Source: Vibrio proteolyticus NBRC 13287 (GTDB lineage Bacteria > Pseudomonadota > Gammaproteobacteria > Enterobacterales > Vibrionaceae). From it: a DNA stretch of 64,000 bases. Positions 34,363 to 44,901 of the stretch are shown piece by piece. Location of the stretch: positions 186,001 to 250,000 of the forward strand of contig NZ_BATJ01000003.1 of assembly GCF_000467125.1 (NCBI RefSeq), read 5' to 3'. The first letter of the stretch is position 1, and every line of letters starts with the position of its first letter. The position numbers were made by a program, and so were the translations under genes. The notes beneath the pieces were generated by a model. The model did not search any database, was not told the origin of the DNA, and was given only the letters and a program-made list of their open reading frames with translations.

Positions 34363-35321
34363 GCGTCCTCATTCAATTTAATTAACCAATTCATAATCAA
34401 CAGCTCAGCATTCAGGCCCGAGTGCGTGTCCAGTTGTTCCAGCAACTGACTCAGCGATTGCGTATGCTGATACAACACATTATAACCGACCTGCTGTGCC
34501 AGCACCTCACTGCCTGGCGTCGCATGCGACTCCGTCAGGCCAAAGTGACGCTTTTGGGCATCTACAAGTAAAAACCACACCCAACGCAAACGAATCAACG
34601 GCGCCTCTGCTAGCAACTTAGCCAAGGCAAACACATCGAATCCCGGAGTACCAAGTGCCTGACAAAAATGCCGCTCAACCTCCTGGTAGGCCTCAACCCA
34701 GCCCTGTTCGACAAATGCCTGAGTAGCCAAAGGCGCGTTATCATTGATATACGCCACGTATTCCGGTACCGGCTGATTCAGGTTATGTTTTAACCACTCA
34801 CTGACCTGCTCCGCAGAGGGTGCAGTAAGGTGCCACTGTTGGCAGCGGCTGACAATCGTCGGTAACAAACGGTTCGCTTTCGCGGCAACCAGTAGAAACA
34901 CACATTGTCTGGCTGGGGATTCCAGTGTTTTAAGTAACGCATTGGCCGCTGCTTCGTTCATCGCGTCAGCCGGTTCTACCACAATCAAACGGTAACCGGA
35001 CAACTGAGATGATTCCTGAGCAAAGCGATTGCACTGACGGATCTGATCCACGATGATATTTTTACCGGGCTGCTCAGGCTGGATCCGGTGATAATCCGGA
35101 TGGCTTTCAGACGCCATCAACTGGCAACTGTGGCAAAACCCGCACGGCTCCGCCTCAAAATTGGAACACATCAGCGCTTTGCTAAAGTGCTCTGTCAACG
35201 CCTCAGCACCCAGCCCAGGCGGAGCCACCAACAGCCCCGCGTTACTCAGCCGGCCTGATGTCAGGTTGGCTTTCCACGTTTGCCACATCGGCTCGAGCCA
35301 AGGGTAACGCATTTCGCTCAT
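34353..35321 (-). CDS. holB: HolB, DNA polymerase III delta' subunit
   Basis: The 322-residue clamp-loader subunit opens and loads the sliding clamp with delta and tau/gamma. A zinc module of four Cys is visible ([15 protein letters not shown]). The P-loop region is degenerate ([10 protein letters not shown]), as expected for a non-hydrolysing delta'. The sensor-like segment [13 protein letters not shown] and the Arg-finger SRC in TIVSRCQQW are present. Its ATG overlaps the tmk stop as ATGA. It lies in the conserved order tmk-holB-tatD. Confidence 0.93.
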   Translation of the reverse strand: MSEMRYPWLEPMWQTWKANLTSGRLSNAGLLVAPPGLGAEALTEHFSKALMCSNFEAEPCGFCHSCQLMASESHPDYHRIQPEQPGKNIIVDQIRQCNRFAQESSQLSGYRLIVVEPADAMNEAAANALLKTLESPARQCVFLLVAAKANRLLPTIVSRCQQWHLTAPSAEQVSEWLKHNLNQPVPEYVAYINDNAPLATQAFVEQGWVEAYQEVERHFCQALGTPGFDVFALAKLLAEAPLIRLRWVWFLLVDAQKRHFGLTESHATPGSEVLAQQVGYNVLYQHTQSLSQLLEQLDTHSGLNAELLIMNWLIKLNEDACS

Positions 35322-35953
35322 GACTGTTCACCCAGCCATTTCAGCAAGGCTTGACGGATATCCTCCGCCACCTGCTCAATACTTTGTTCAGCATTAATAA
35401 TGACCACACTGTCATCTGCCCGGGCCAGTTCCAGATAGCGTGCGCGTGTGCGATCAAAAAAGCCGATGTCCATTTTCTCTATCCGGTCAAGCTCTCCGCG
35501 ACCACGCGCCCGCTCTAACCCTACTCGCGGGTCCAAATCGAGATACAAAGTAAAATCCGGTTTGAAGTCCCCCAGTGTGGTCTGCTTCAATGACAGCATC
35601 AACTCTGGTGAAATTTGACGTCCACCGCCCTGATACGCCTGGGAAGACATGTCGTGACGATCGCCAACTACCCACTGACCTGCGTCTAGTGCGGGTTTAA
35701 TCACATTTTCGACCAGTTGAACACGAGCCGCATACAGCAACAGCAACTCGGTCATGTCCTGTAAGACTTCACCTTGATGCTCTTCTTTGATCAGCGCTCG
35801 CATTTTCTCGGCCAGACGTGTACCACCCGGTTCGCGAGTTTGAGTGATCTGCACGATACCTGCCTGATGCAAGGTGTCGATAACTGACTGGATGGCGGTG
35901 CTTTTTCCGGCACCTTCCAACCCTTCAATAACGATAAATTTTGGCTCTGTCAT
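35318..35953 (-). CDS. tmk: Tmk, thymidylate kinase
   Basis: The 211-residue kinase phosphorylates dTMP to dTDP. The P-loop [10 protein letters not shown], the DR motif in [18 protein letters not shown] and the LID-type [12 protein letters not shown] segment are all visible. Length matches the bacterial family. The start ATG overlaps the mltG stop by one base (TAATG), and its stop overlaps holB by four bases, so translation is coupled across three genes. Confidence 0.96.
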   Translation of the reverse strand: MTEPKFIVIEGLEGAGKSTAIQSVIDTLHQAGIVQITQTREPGGTRLAEKMRALIKEEHQGEVLQDMTELLLLYAARVQLVENVIKPALDAGQWVVGDRHDMSSQAYQGGGRQISPELMLSLKQTTLGDFKPDFTLYLDLDPRVGLERARGRGELDRIEKMDIGFFDRTRARYLELARADDSVVIINAEQSIEQVAEDIRQALLKWLGEQS

Positions 35954-36966
35954 TATTTACTTCTTAATTGCTTCAAATACGCCCGAACAGCACGGTTGTG
36001 CTCGTTGAGAGTTTTGGAAAATACATGCCCACCGTTCCCGCTGGCCACAAAATAGAGATAGTGACTGTCTTCCGGATTAAGTGCCGCCTGAATCGATGCT
36101 TTCCCCGGCATCGCAATCGGTGTCGGCGGCAATCCGAAGATCACATAGGTATTGTAAGGTGTTGGCGTGCGGAGATCTTTTTTACGAATATTGCCGTCAT
36201 ACTTCTCACCCATTCCGTAGATAACGGTGGGATCCGTTTGCAGACGCATCCGCTTATTGAGGCGATTCACAAATACAGCGGCCACCCGCTCTCGTTCGGA
36301 GGCAACCGCCGTCTCTTTCTCAATAATTGACGCCAGAATCAATGCTTCATAAGGCGAGTTCAGAGGCAATTTGTCCTGACGTGCTTTCCAGGCGCTATCC
36401 AAAACGTTTTCCAGTTTGACGTGCGCGCGGCGCAAAATGTCCAGATCACTGGTACCCGCGGTATAGTGATAAGTTTCCGCCAGGAATAAACCTTCCAGCC
36501 TACTTTGCTCGATACCCAGCTTTTCAGCAATCTGGGCTTCACTCAGTTCGCCAGTCTGATAATTAAGCTGAGGTGCACTGGCCAGCGCACTGCGCCACTC
36601 TGAAAAACGGCTGCCTTCGACAAAAGTAATCGAAAACTGATATTCCCGGCCGTTGATCAGCGCCTCCAACGCCTGTTTTAACGTATCACCGGTTTGCAGT
36701 TCGAAGGTACCGGCTTTCACGTGCGTCAACTCCGGCTGAAGATGCCGTACCAGACGAGAGACTGGATGACTTTTTATCCAGCCTTTGTTGCTCATGCTGG
36801 CCAATACCGTATCCAAACGGCTGCCAGAATGAACCGTAATCAATTGATTGGATTCGATATTCAGTGGCTGGTTGAGAAACTGGTCCACTTGTTTAAACAC
36901 AAAAAATACAGTACCGGCGGCCAGAACAGCCAATATCGCCAGCAATACAGTGATCTTCTTTAGCAC
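35953..36966 (-). CDS. mltG: MltG, endolytic murein transglycosylase
   Basis: The 337-residue protein has one N-terminal membrane helix (about residues 5-25) and a periplasmic YceG domain. It cuts nascent glycan strands and so sets their length. The catalytic Glu lies in [15 protein letters not shown], and the conserved [21 protein letters not shown] follows. It overlaps pabC by seven bases at its start. The order pabC-mltG-tmk-holB is conserved in enterics. Confidence 0.95.
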   Translation of the reverse strand: MLKKITVLLAILAVLAAGTVFFVFKQVDQFLNQPLNIESNQLITVHSGSRLDTVLASMSNKGWIKSHPVSRLVRHLQPELTHVKAGTFELQTGDTLKQALEALINGREYQFSITFVEGSRFSEWRSALASAPQLNYQTGELSEAQIAEKLGIEQSRLEGLFLAETYHYTAGTSDLDILRRAHVKLENVLDSAWKARQDKLPLNSPYEALILASIIEKETAVASERERVAAVFVNRLNKRMRLQTDPTVIYGMGEKYDGNIRKKDLRTPTPYNTYVIFGLPPTPIAMPGKASIQAALNPEDSHYLYFVASGNGGHVFSKTLNEHNRAVRAYLKQLRSK

Positions 36967-37766
36967 GAGTTAAGACTCTCCTGAAAACGTCGTGTAATCG
37001 CGCCGATGGAATAATAATGATGCCCGATCTGTGTGACGGGCGCGACGCCGAGGATCGAGTTGGTCATAAACACTTCCTGTGCCTGTTCAAGGTGCTCTAG
37101 GTCAAACTCTCCCATCACCACGTTTAGCTGCAACGACGGCGTTTTCTCAATCACCAAACGACGAACAACCCCAGACACTCCCGCAAAGTCTAACGAGGGA
37201 GTATAAAGAGTGTTCCCCTTCACCCAAAACAGATTCGCCATGGTGGTTTCCACAACATGGCCGTTGATGTCCAGCGCGACGCCGTCCTGGTAGCCGGCCT
37301 GATCCATTTCTGCTTTCAACAGTATCTGCTCAAGCCGGTTGTTGTGCTTGTGCCCGGCCAGCATTGGGTTGACCCCCAAGCGGCGGTCACACACCCCAAG
37401 CTGCACGCCGGTATCGGTAAATGCCGCATAGTGTAAGGGGTAAGAGAAATGGCTAATGGTCACATTGGGTGATGTCATGCCTGCCGGGCTATACCCACGT
37501 CCGCCACTTCCCCGAGTCACATGCAGCTTCAGTCCAGCCCGTTCATCGTTCAATGCGGCTTCTTGCAACCAAAGGTGCACCTGCTCCCAGTCCGGCAGTG
37601 GAATATCCAGCAAGTTGAGGCAAGCTTCCATACGCTCAATGTGCAGTGACCAATGTTGGATTTCCCCCCCCACGGTCAGCATGGTGGTGAAACAACCGTC
37701 ACCGTACTGAAAAGAACGGTCGGTGATAGTAATGACGTTACTCGGTCTTCCGTTTACCCAGAACAT
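36960..37766 (-). CDS. pabC: PabC, aminodeoxychorismate lyase
   Basis: The 268-residue PLP enzyme releases pyruvate from 4-amino-4-deoxychorismate to give p-aminobenzoate for folate. It has the class IV aminotransferase fold: DRSFQYGDGCFTTM, the Schiff-base Lys in GHKHNNRLEQIL, and the closing ETTMANLFWVKG. I chose ATG 37766 (MFWVNGRPSN) with GGGG about nine bases upstream; a TTG at 37787 would add seven residues. fabF lies upstream with a hairpin between. Confidence 0.93.
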   Translation of the reverse strand: MFWVNGRPSNVITITDRSFQYGDGCFTTMLTVGGEIQHWSLHIERMEACLNLLDIPLPDWEQVHLWLQEAALNDERAGLKLHVTRGSGGRGYSPAGMTSPNVTISHFSYPLHYAAFTDTGVQLGVCDRRLGVNPMLAGHKHNNRLEQILLKAEMDQAGYQDGVALDINGHVVETTMANLFWVKGNTLYTPSLDFAGVSGVVRRLVIEKTPSLQLNVVMGEFDLEHLEQAQEVFMTNSILGVAPVTQIGHHYYSIGAITRRFQESLNSC

Positions 37767-37785
37767 TTTGGTACCCCATAAAAAC

Positions 37786-37817
37786 AAACGGCTTAATGCT
37801 AAGCATCAAGCCGTTTT
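37786..37817 (-). terminator. Hairpin between fabF and pabC (partial terminator)
   Basis: On the minus strand AAAACGGCTTGATGCT and AGCATTAAGCCGTTTG form a long stem, followed by TTTTTAT. It may end most acpP-fabF transcripts while allowing some read-through into pabC. That effect is inference. Confidence 0.65.
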
Positions 37818-37842
37818 AACACAAGTGTGCGGTACGATTCTG

Positions 37843-39084
37843 TTAAATCTTTTTAAAGATCAAAGAACCGTTGGTACCACCAAAGCCAAATGAGTTACAG
37901 ATCGCGTACTCCATTTGCACTTCTTTCGCGGTGTGTGGCACTAAATCGATGTCCAGACCGTCTTCTGGATTGTCCAGGTTGATAGTCGGAGGAACGATTT
38001 GCTCAACCAGCGACAATACCGTGATGATCGCTTCAACAGATCCTGCAGCACCCAGCAAGTGGCCCGTCATAGACTTGGTTGAAGACACTTTAACCTGTTT
38101 TGAACCGGCTTCACCCAGTGCACGCTTAATGCCTTTGATTTCAGCCACATCGCCTGCTGGAGTAGACGTACCGTGAGCGTTCACATAACCGATCTGCTCA
38201 CCGTTCACACCAGCATCACGCATCGCTGCTTCCATAGCCAGTGCACCACCCGAACCGTCTTCGCTTGGCGATGTCATGTGGTAAGCATCACCTGACATAC
38301 CAAAACCAACCAGTTCAGCGTAGATTTTTGCACCGCGCGCTTTGGCATGTTCGTACTCTTCCAGTACCATCATGCCTGCGCCGTCACCCAGAACAAAACC
38401 ATCACGGTCTTTATCCCAAGGACGAGACGCTTTTTGCGGCTCATCATTACGGGTCGACAGCGCTTTCGCAGCACCAAAACCTGCCATACCCAGCGGAGTT
38501 GACGCTTTTTCTGCGCCACCAGCGACCATGGCATCGGCATCACCGTAAGCAATCATGCGTGCCGCATGACCAATGTTATGTAGACCAGTCGTACAGGCAG
38601 TTGAGATCGCGATGTTCGGACCGCGCAGACCACGCATGATAGAAAGGTTACCCGCCACCATGTTTACGATGGTCGAAGGAACAAAGAATGGGCTAACTTT
38701 ACGTGGGCCTTTTTCTACCAATGCAGAGTGACCGGTTTCGATCAGGTCCAGTCCACCGATACCAGAACCAATCGCAACACCTACGCGAGCTGCGTTTTCT
38801 TCGGTAACTTGTAAACCTGAATCGTCAAGAGCCTGTATACCAGCGGCGATGCCATACTGGATAAACAGATCCATTTTACGGGCATCTTTTTTGGACATGT
38901 ACTCTTCGCAGTTAAAGTCTTTAACCAGACCTGCGAAACGAGTTGAGAAATTGGTTGCATCAAAGTGGTCGATATTTACGATGCCACTCTGACCTGCCAG
39001 CAGGGCTTTCCAAGATGATTCTACAGTGTTGCCTACCGGTGACAACATACCCATGCCTGTGACAACAACACGACGCTTGGACAC
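37843..39084 (-). CDS. fabF: FabF, 3-oxoacyl-ACP synthase II
   Basis: The 413-residue condensing enzyme elongates acyl-ACP with malonyl-ACP. The active-site Cys is in [14 protein letters not shown], and the two His residues are in [11 protein letters not shown] and [10 protein letters not shown]. The C-terminal [12 protein letters not shown] is the usual gating loop. It lies 91 bases after acpP, as in E. coli. FabF also controls temperature-dependent formation of cis-vaccenate in E. coli, which is family knowledge. Confidence 0.97.
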   Translation of the reverse strand: MSKRRVVVTGMGMLSPVGNTVESSWKALLAGQSGIVNIDHFDATNFSTRFAGLVKDFNCEEYMSKKDARKMDLFIQYGIAAGIQALDDSGLQVTEENAARVGVAIGSGIGGLDLIETGHSALVEKGPRKVSPFFVPSTIVNMVAGNLSIMRGLRGPNIAISTACTTGLHNIGHAARMIAYGDADAMVAGGAEKASTPLGMAGFGAAKALSTRNDEPQKASRPWDKDRDGFVLGDGAGMMVLEEYEHAKARGAKIYAELVGFGMSGDAYHMTSPSEDGSGGALAMEAAMRDAGVNGEQIGYVNAHGTSTPAGDVAEIKGIKRALGEAGSKQVKVSSTKSMTGHLLGAAGSVEAIITVLSLVEQIVPPTINLDNPEDGLDIDLVPHTAKEVQMEYAICNSFGFGGTNGSLIFKKI

Positions 39085-39175
39085 GATATTCTTCTCCGGA
39101 AATGAAAATGGTTCTATGAGAGGTATAGAAGTGATTAAAAAACACAGGCGGCCAGAGGGCCGCCTGGGAGAGAGA

Positions 39176-39412
39176 TTACTGAGCGTTGCTAGTTACGTAG
39201 TCGATAGCAGCTTGAACAGTAGTGATCTTCTCAGCTTCTTCGTCAGGAATTTCAGTGTCGAATTCCTCTTCCAGAGCCATAACCAGCTCTACGGTGTCTA
39301 GAGAATCTGCACCCAGATCGTCAACGAAAGAAGCTTCGTTTTTAACTTCTGCTTCGTCTACGCCCAGCTGTTCAACAATGATTTTCTTTACGCGTTCTTC
39401 GATGTTGCTCAT
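39176..39412 (-). CDS. acpP: AcpP, acyl carrier protein
   Basis: The 78-residue acidic four-helix protein carries growing acyl chains on phosphopantetheine. The attachment site is Ser37 in [13 protein letters not shown]. Length and sequence are nearly identical with the E. coli protein. A 223-base gap separates it from fabG, leaving room for its own promoter, as is usual for this highly expressed gene. Confidence 0.98.
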   Translation of the reverse strand: MSNIEERVKKIIVEQLGVDEAEVKNEASFVDDLGADSLDTVELVMALEEEFDTEIPDEEAEKITTVQAAIDYVTSNAQ

Positions 39413-39635
39413 TTTTCTTTTCCTTTACAGATGTCGCCTAATGCGATGATTCCGTAGTTTATTCGAACTATTGAAAGTTGCAAGGGGGTCCTTGCTGGTC
39501 AAACCACAAATTTAGCGAATTTAACCGAAATTCAGTACATTTTTGACTTAAATCATGCACAAATCTTGCGCATGCCTATATCGAACTTTACAGTTTTTTG
39601 ACCGTTTAACCAGCCAAAAGTTGCGAGTTCGAGGA

Positions 39636-40370
39636 TTAAACCATGTACATACCGCCGTTAACGTGCAGGGTTTCGCCCGTAATGTAAGCCGCTTCTGGAG
39701 AGGCAAGGAATGCCACTGCTGAAGCAATCTCACGCGGGTCACCCAAACGACCTGCTGGTACTTGTGCTAGTGTAGCAGCACGTTGCTCGTCATTCAGCGC
39801 TTTTGTCATGTCAGTTTCTATGAAACCTGGTGCAACTGTGTTCACTGTCACACCACGCGATGCAACTTCACGTGCCATTGACTTCGTAAAGCCAATTACG
39901 CCCGCTTTTGCTGCTGCGTAGTTTGTTTGACCAGCGTTACCCATGGTACCCACGACTGAGCCCACGTTGATGATGCGGCCATTGCGTTTTTTCATCATAC
40001 CGCGCAGGACGGCTTTAGACAGACGGAAAATAGACGTCAGGTTCGTGTCCATGATGTCGGTCCATTCATCATCTTTCATCCGCATTAGCAAGTTATCACG
40101 TGTGATACCGGCATTGTTGATCAGAATGTCGATGCCACCAAACTCATCATTGATGCTTTTCAGTACCGATTCAATCGATTCAACATCAGTCACGTTCAGA
40201 GCAAAACCTTTGCCGTTTGCCCCCAGGTATTCACTGATCGCAGCCGCACCATTGTCAGACGTTGCTGTACCGATAACGGTCGCACCGCGCTCAACCAGCA
40301 ATTCTGCAATAGCACGACCGATACCACGGCTTGCGCCAGTCACCAGAGCAATTTTGCCTTCTAGATTCAT
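39636..40370 (-). CDS. fabG: FabG, 3-oxoacyl-ACP reductase
   Basis: The 244-residue NADPH-dependent short-chain reductase carries out the first reduction of each elongation cycle. Visible parts are TGASRGIGR, NNAGITRDNLL, Ser in NVGSVVG and YAAAK (YxxxK). Two adjacent ATG codons stand at 40373 and 40370; I chose the second (MNLEGKIALVTG). AGGAAAAACGAAC lies upstream. It follows fabD after about 25 bases. Confidence 0.96.
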   Translation of the reverse strand: MNLEGKIALVTGASRGIGRAIAELLVERGATVIGTATSDNGAAAISEYLGANGKGFALNVTDVESIESVLKSINDEFGGIDILINNAGITRDNLLMRMKDDEWTDIMDTNLTSIFRLSKAVLRGMMKKRNGRIINVGSVVGTMGNAGQTNYAAAKAGVIGFTKSMAREVASRGVTVNTVAPGFIETDMTKALNDEQRAATLAQVPAGRLGDPREIASAVAFLASPEAAYITGETLHVNGGMYMV

Positions 40371-40398
40371 CATGTTCGTTTTTCCTATGATCTGTAAA

Positions 40399-41322
40399 TT
40401 ACTTAGCGGCTTCTAATGAGGCAATATCATTCACTGCCGCGCCGCTGAGTGTCTTCACGATACGTTTCGTCAGACCAGTCAGTACTTTGCCCGGACCAAC
40501 TTCAAGTAATTTCTCTACGCCCTGTTCACTCATCAGCTGCACACTCTCTGTCCAGCGGACTGGGCTGTATAACTGGCGCACCAGCGCATCTTTGATTTTC
40601 GCCGGATCCGTTTCGGCAACAACGTCAACGTTGTTAATCACTGGCAATTGAGGGGCGTTAAATTCGATCGCTTCCAAAGCCACCGCCAGTTTCTCGGCTG
40701 CGGGCTTCATCAATGCACAGTGGGAAGGCACTGAAACCGGCAGAGGCAGCGCGCGTTTGGCGCCCGCTTCTTTGCACAGTACGCCGGCACGTTCAACTGC
40801 ATCTTTGCTGCCCGCGATCACAACCTGACCTGGCGAGTTGAAGTTCACTGGTGAAACTACTTCACCTTGTGCCGCTTCCTCACACGCTTTTGCGATGGTT
40901 TCATCGTCCAGGCCGATGATGGCATACATTGCCCCGGTACCAGCTGGCACGGCTTCTTGCATCAGTTGACCACGCCGTTCAACCAGTTTGATGGCTTGTT
41001 TAAAGTCAATCACACCAGCACATACCAACGCAGAGTACTCACCCAGGCTATGACCAGCCAGGTTGGCAGGTTGGCCAAGTTCAAGCTCTTGCCATACACG
41101 CCAAATCGCCACCGATGAAGCAAGCAAGGCCGGCTGAGTGCGGAAAGTCTGGTTGAGATCTTCTGCAGGTCCATTTTGAACAAGCGCCCAGAGGTCGTAA
41201 CCCAGTGCTTCAGATGCTTCTGCAAATGTTTGTTTTACTACGTCATATTGTTCGCCTAGCTCGGCAAGCATACCGACAGCTTGTGAGCCCTGGCCCGGAA
41301 ATACGATAGCAAACTTGCTCAT
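40399..41322 (-). CDS. fabD: FabD, malonyl-CoA:ACP transacylase
   Basis: The 307-residue enzyme loads malonate onto ACP. Nucleophile Ser is in AGHSLGEYSALV, the FPGQGSQ oxyanion loop lies at the N-terminus, and the catalytic His is in VPSHCALMKP. I chose ATG 41322 (MSKFAIVFPGQG), with AAGGA upstream; an in-frame start at 41373 adds an unmatched tail. It lies between fabH and fabG. Confidence 0.96.
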   Translation of the reverse strand: MSKFAIVFPGQGSQAVGMLAELGEQYDVVKQTFAEASEALGYDLWALVQNGPAEDLNQTFRTQPALLASSVAIWRVWQELELGQPANLAGHSLGEYSALVCAGVIDFKQAIKLVERRGQLMQEAVPAGTGAMYAIIGLDDETIAKACEEAAQGEVVSPVNFNSPGQVVIAGSKDAVERAGVLCKEAGAKRALPLPVSVPSHCALMKPAAEKLAVALEAIEFNAPQLPVINNVDVVAETDPAKIKDALVRQLYSPVRWTESVQLMSEQGVEKLLEVGPGKVLTGLTKRIVKTLSGAAVNDIASLEAAK

Positions 41323-41355
41323 GTTATTGTCCTTTAAGCAAAGTAAGAAAGAATA

Positions 41356-41377
41356 AGATGCACCGATGTGCATCTTA
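41356..41377 (-). other. Hairpin between fabH and fabD
   Basis: AAGATGCAC, loop ATCG, GTGCATCTT is a perfect nine-base stem in the short gap between fabH and fabD. The minus strand continues TATTCTTTC, a weak T-rich tail. It may be a processing site or a weak attenuator. Confidence 0.45.
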
Positions 41378-41400
41378 AATTTTTTAATTCTTTTAAGGGG

Positions 41401-42351
41401 TTAGAACTTAACCAGTGCAGAACCCCAGGTAAAACCACCGCCGAACGCTTCCAGCAGCAGAGTCTGACCACGCTGAATCCGGCCGTCCCGGACAGCTTCG
41501 TCCAGTGCCGTTGGTACGGTCGCTGCAGACGTATTACCGTGGCGGTCCAAAGTGACCACCACCTGGTCCATCGACATAGCCAACTTCTTCGCGGTGGCGG
41601 AAATAATGCGGTAGTTCGCTTGATGGGGCACCAACCAGTCAAGTTCGGTTTTGTGCATCCCATTGGCATCCAGAGTGTCTTTCACCAATTTTGATAACTG
41701 AGTGACCGCCACTTTAAAGACTTCGTTGCCGGCCATGTGCAGCCACTTGTCGGCATCTTGACCACGCTCTGGCACTTCCAGACTCAGCAATTCACCGAAT
41801 CGGCCATCAGCATACACGTGCGTCGACAAAATTCCCGGTTCTTCGCTCGCGCCCACGACAACCGCTCCGGCACCATCACCAAACAGAATGATAGTTGAAC
41901 GATCGGTAGGATCACAGGTTTTTGATAGCGCATCGGAACCAATCACCAAAACATTCTTGCACATACCCGATTTAATGTGCTGATCCGCCACTGACAGAGC
42001 ATAGATAAAACCAGAACACGCTGCTGCCAGATCAAATGCCGGGCAGCCTTTGATGCCCAGTTTGGCCTGAACCTGACACGCTGACGATGGGAACGTATGG
42101 CTGCCACTGGTGGTGGCAACGATAATCAGGTCAATTGCCTCTTTATCGATACCGGCCATATCAATCGCATTTTCGGCTGCGTAGTAAGCCATGTCTGCGA
42201 CCGTTTCGTTTTCGGCTGCGATTCTGCGCTCTTTGATACCAGTACGTGTGACGATCCACTCATCGCTAGTATCTACCATTTTCTCTAGATCAGCGTTGGT
42301 ACGCACCTGAGATGGCAGGTAGCTGCCAGTACCTAAAATTTTGCTATACAT
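41401..42351 (-). CDS. fabH: FabH, 3-oxoacyl-ACP synthase III
   Basis: The 316-residue enzyme starts fatty acid synthesis by joining acetyl-CoA to malonyl-ACP. The Cys lies in [12 protein letters not shown], and the His-Asn pair is split between VPHQANYRI and the later GNTSAATVP. The ATG at 42351 is five bases after the plsX stop. Length matches E. coli FabH (317). Confidence 0.96.
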   Translation of the reverse strand: MYSKILGTGSYLPSQVRTNADLEKMVDTSDEWIVTRTGIKERRIAAENETVADMAYYAAENAIDMAGIDKEAIDLIIVATTSGSHTFPSSACQVQAKLGIKGCPAFDLAAACSGFIYALSVADQHIKSGMCKNVLVIGSDALSKTCDPTDRSTIILFGDGAGAVVVGASEEPGILSTHVYADGRFGELLSLEVPERGQDADKWLHMAGNEVFKVAVTQLSKLVKDTLDANGMHKTELDWLVPHQANYRIISATAKKLAMSMDQVVVTLDRHGNTSAATVPTALDEAVRDGRIQRGQTLLLEAFGGGFTWGSALVKF

Positions 42352-42356
42352 GAAGA

Positions 42357-43382
42357 CTAATAATGCCTCTCGAGTAAAACCGCTTCCAAACGATCGCTAA
42401 TACGGCTGGGTACTTGTCGTTTGACCTCGTGTACTGCCTCGCCAATTGCGTTGACGACAGCGGATACATCAGCACTTCCGTGACTTTTAATGACAATGCC
42501 GCGCAATCCTAGCAAACTTGCGCCGTTATACTGGTCGGGGTTCAATGTTTTTAGTTCAGTAAATAGCCCGGAAAACAATTTTCTTGCGATCCAGCCCTTT
42601 ATAGAAGAGGCCATCATGCTGGCTTTTAACTTTTCTATAAAAAGCTGAGCAGTGCCTTCACACGTTTTCAGGCAGATATTGCCGATAAAACCGTCACATA
42701 CGATAACATCCGCAACATCGCTAAGCAGTTGGTTACCTTCAATATAGCCAATAAAATTGACCGACTGCGTTTGCGACAGCATTTCGGAGCAGCGCTTAAC
42801 CAAGTCGTTGCCTTTGATTTCTTCGGCACCAATATTAAGAATCGCTACTCGGGGAGGACGCTGGAGGTATTGCTCTGCCAGAGCACTACCCATCACCGCA
42901 AACTGAAACAACGAATCCGCGTCACTGGACACATTGGCGCCAAGATCGAGCATCCAGGTTTTGTTGCCCGCGGCCGTCGGCAATGCTGACACCAGCGCTG
43001 GTCGTTCAATCCCCGGCAGGAGCTTGAGACGAAAACGGGATAACGCCATCAACGCACCGGTATTGCCGGCACTGACGCAGGCCGCTGCCTGCCCGTCAGC
43101 CACCAGATCGATCGCCGAGCCCATCGAGGTACCGTGACTGTTACGTAACGCTAAAGAAGGTTTGTCTGAATTCGCAATCACTCGGTCACTGTGCACAATG
43201 CTGATTCGAGCATCGCCGTCGTAACCTAGGTGAGATAATTGAGATGTGATCGAGTTCCGATCACCTGTGAGGATCACTTTTAGCTCTGGGAAATGCGACA
43301 GTGCCTGCACGGCGGCAGGCACTGTGACGCGGGGACCGAAATCCCCGCCCATTGCATCAAGTGCAACGGTTATATTTTGCAA
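42357..43382 (-). CDS. plsX: PlsX, phosphate acyltransferase
   Basis: The 341-residue enzyme makes acyl-phosphate from acyl-ACP, linking fatty acid to phospholipid synthesis. Signatures include [23 protein letters not shown] and [15 protein letters not shown]. The start codon is TTG ([13 protein letters not shown]), with AAGGT seven bases upstream. It follows rpmF after nine bases, the normal rpmF-plsX-fabH order. Confidence 0.95.
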   Translation of the reverse strand: MQNITVALDAMGGDFGPRVTVPAAVQALSHFPELKVILTGDRNSITSQLSHLGYDGDARISIVHSDRVIANSDKPSLALRNSHGTSMGSAIDLVADGQAAACVSAGNTGALMALSRFRLKLLPGIERPALVSALPTAAGNKTWMLDLGANVSSDADSLFQFAVMGSALAEQYLQRPPRVAILNIGAEEIKGNDLVKRCSEMLSQTQSVNFIGYIEGNQLLSDVADVIVCDGFIGNICLKTCEGTAQLFIEKLKASMMASSIKGWIARKLFSGLFTELKTLNPDQYNGASLLGLRGIVIKSHGSADVSAVVNAIGEAVHEVKRQVPSRISDRLEAVLLERHY

Positions 43383-43391
43383 AGGTCAACC

Positions 43392-43562
43392 TTACTTGTT
43401 GATAACCTTTTTGCCACGGTAGTAACCTTCAGCAGTCACGTTGTGACGTAGGTGAGTTTCACCTGAAGTCGCGTCTACAGATAGTGCAGCTGTAGTTAGC
43501 GCATCGTGTGAACGACGCATGCCACGCTTAGAACGTGTCTTACGGTTTTTTTGTACGGCCAT
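43392..43562 (-). CDS. rpmF: Ribosomal protein L32
   Basis: The 56-residue basic protein begins [20 protein letters not shown] and ends [11 protein letters not shown], typical of bacterial L32 in gamma-proteobacteria. It is a late-assembling component of the large ribosomal subunit. It lies between yceD and plsX, with gaps of 32 and nine bases. Confidence 0.98.
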
Positions 43563-43594
43563 GGACCCTACTCCTATGTTAATTTCTTAAAGCG

Positions 43595-44119
43595 TTACTT
43601 CTTTAAGTTTTTTAAAACATCGAATGGATTCGGCTTTTCTTCCACAACTTCTTCTGGAAGTTCACCAAACACCAAGTTGTCTGAATCAACGCTACAGTCC
43701 GCTTCTTCGTGCATTGCAACCTGGGGTAAACTTAGAATGAACTCGTCTTCAACTAACTGTATAAGGTCGACTTCACCGTACTCGTTCAGATCTACCAAAT
43801 CGTACTCTTCCGGTGCATCCTCTTCACTTTTCGCACTATAGTAAGGCGTATAAGTGAATTGAACTTCGCACTCATGTGCGAAAACCTCGTTACAGCGTTG
43901 ACACTCTAAATCGACTTCGATGTTAGCTTTACCAGAGATAACAACGAGTCGCTGCTCATCCAACCCGAATGACAATGACACTTGAGCGTCGCGTTTAACG
44001 CCTTCGACCGATTCCTCTAAGCGCTTGAAAAGACTAGCCTGAATGATGCCATTGTAGTCCAATCTTTTCTGAGCCGCTTTCGCCGGATCAACCGTTCGCG
44101 GTATTTTTACCTTTTGCAT
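43595..44119 (-). CDS. yceD: YceD (DUF177), 23S rRNA accumulation protein
   Basis: The 174-residue protein has the DUF177 pattern with a zinc-type pair in DLECQRCNEVF and strongly acidic C-terminal half. Its family is needed for normal 23S rRNA levels. It is cotranscribed with rpmF in most bacteria, as here. The ATG at 44119 begins MQKVKIPRTVDPAK. The divergent Maf-type gene starts 148 bases away. Confidence 0.94.
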   Translation of the reverse strand: MQKVKIPRTVDPAKAAQKRLDYNGIIQASLFKRLEESVEGVKRDAQVSLSFGLDEQRLVVISGKANIEVDLECQRCNEVFAHECEVQFTYTPYYSAKSEEDAPEEYDLVDLNEYGEVDLIQLVEDEFILSLPQVAMHEEADCSVDSDNLVFGELPEEVVEEKPNPFDVLKNLKK

Positions 44120-44267
44120 AGGGCGCGAATATTATCTTCCAAAACGTGTTTAGTCAAAGAAAAAGGGGAAAAAGTTGTACTTTTTTTGCCTTTCAATAGA
44201 GAACTGGATTCAACACAAGTATTCTTTATCAATCAAGCATCAAACCCTGTCGGAATTGTAAAGTAAA

Positions 44268-44858
44268 ATGCCGAAATACCAACTTGTTTTAGCCTCGACC
44301 TCCCCTTATCGTCAGCAAATTCTGACTAAACTGGATTTGCCTTTCATCACCGCGTCACCCGATTGCGATGAAACACCATTGGTAAATGAAGCACCTCAGG
44401 CACTGGTAGCTCGTCTTGCCGAAGCCAAAGCTCGTTCTTGCCGCCTATCGCGCCCCAGTTTAGTGATCGGCTCGGATCAGGTGTGTGTGATTGACGGTCA
44501 GATTGTCGGCAAACCTCACACCCGCGAGAAGGCGATCGCTCAATTAACCCGCCAGAGTGGCAAGACGATCACTTTCTATACCGGGCTGGCATTACACAAC
44601 ACGCATAGTGGGTACACCGAAGTCGCAGTGGAACCGTTTCATGTCCATTTCCGTTCACTGACTCAACAGCAAATTGAAGCTTATGTAGACAAAGAAATGC
44701 CACTGAACTGCGCAGGTAGCTTTAAAAGTGAAGGCTTGGGGATCGCGTTGTTTGACAGGCTCGAAGGACGCGATCCGAACACGCTGATCGGATTGCCGCT
44801 GATCACCCTGATCGACATGCTGGAACGGCAACACGTTCCGGTGTTTGGCGAAGGATAA
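44268..44858 (+). CDS. yceF: Maf-family nucleotide pyrophosphatase (YceF type)
   Basis: The 196-residue protein matches the Maf/HAM1-like family that hydrolyses modified nucleoside triphosphates. It shows [12 protein letters not shown] at the N-terminus, the catalytic Asp in [10 protein letters not shown] and [12 protein letters not shown]. Position next to yceD and rluC matches E. coli yceF, whose product prefers 7-methyl-GTP. The substrate is inferred from that relation. It diverges from yceD and is convergent with rluC. Confidence 0.9.
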   Translation: MPKYQLVLASTSPYRQQILTKLDLPFITASPDCDETPLVNEAPQALVARLAEAKARSCRLSRPSLVIGSDQVCVIDGQIVGKPHTREKAIAQLTRQSGKTITFYTGLALHNTHSGYTEVAVEPFHVHFRSLTQQQIEAYVDKEMPLNCAGSFKSEGLGIALFDRLEGRDPNTLIGLPLITLIDMLERQHVPVFGEG

Positions 44859-44901
44859 CAAGTGGCATCAAAAGCGGCAGCACACGCCTGCCGCTTGGTT
44901 G

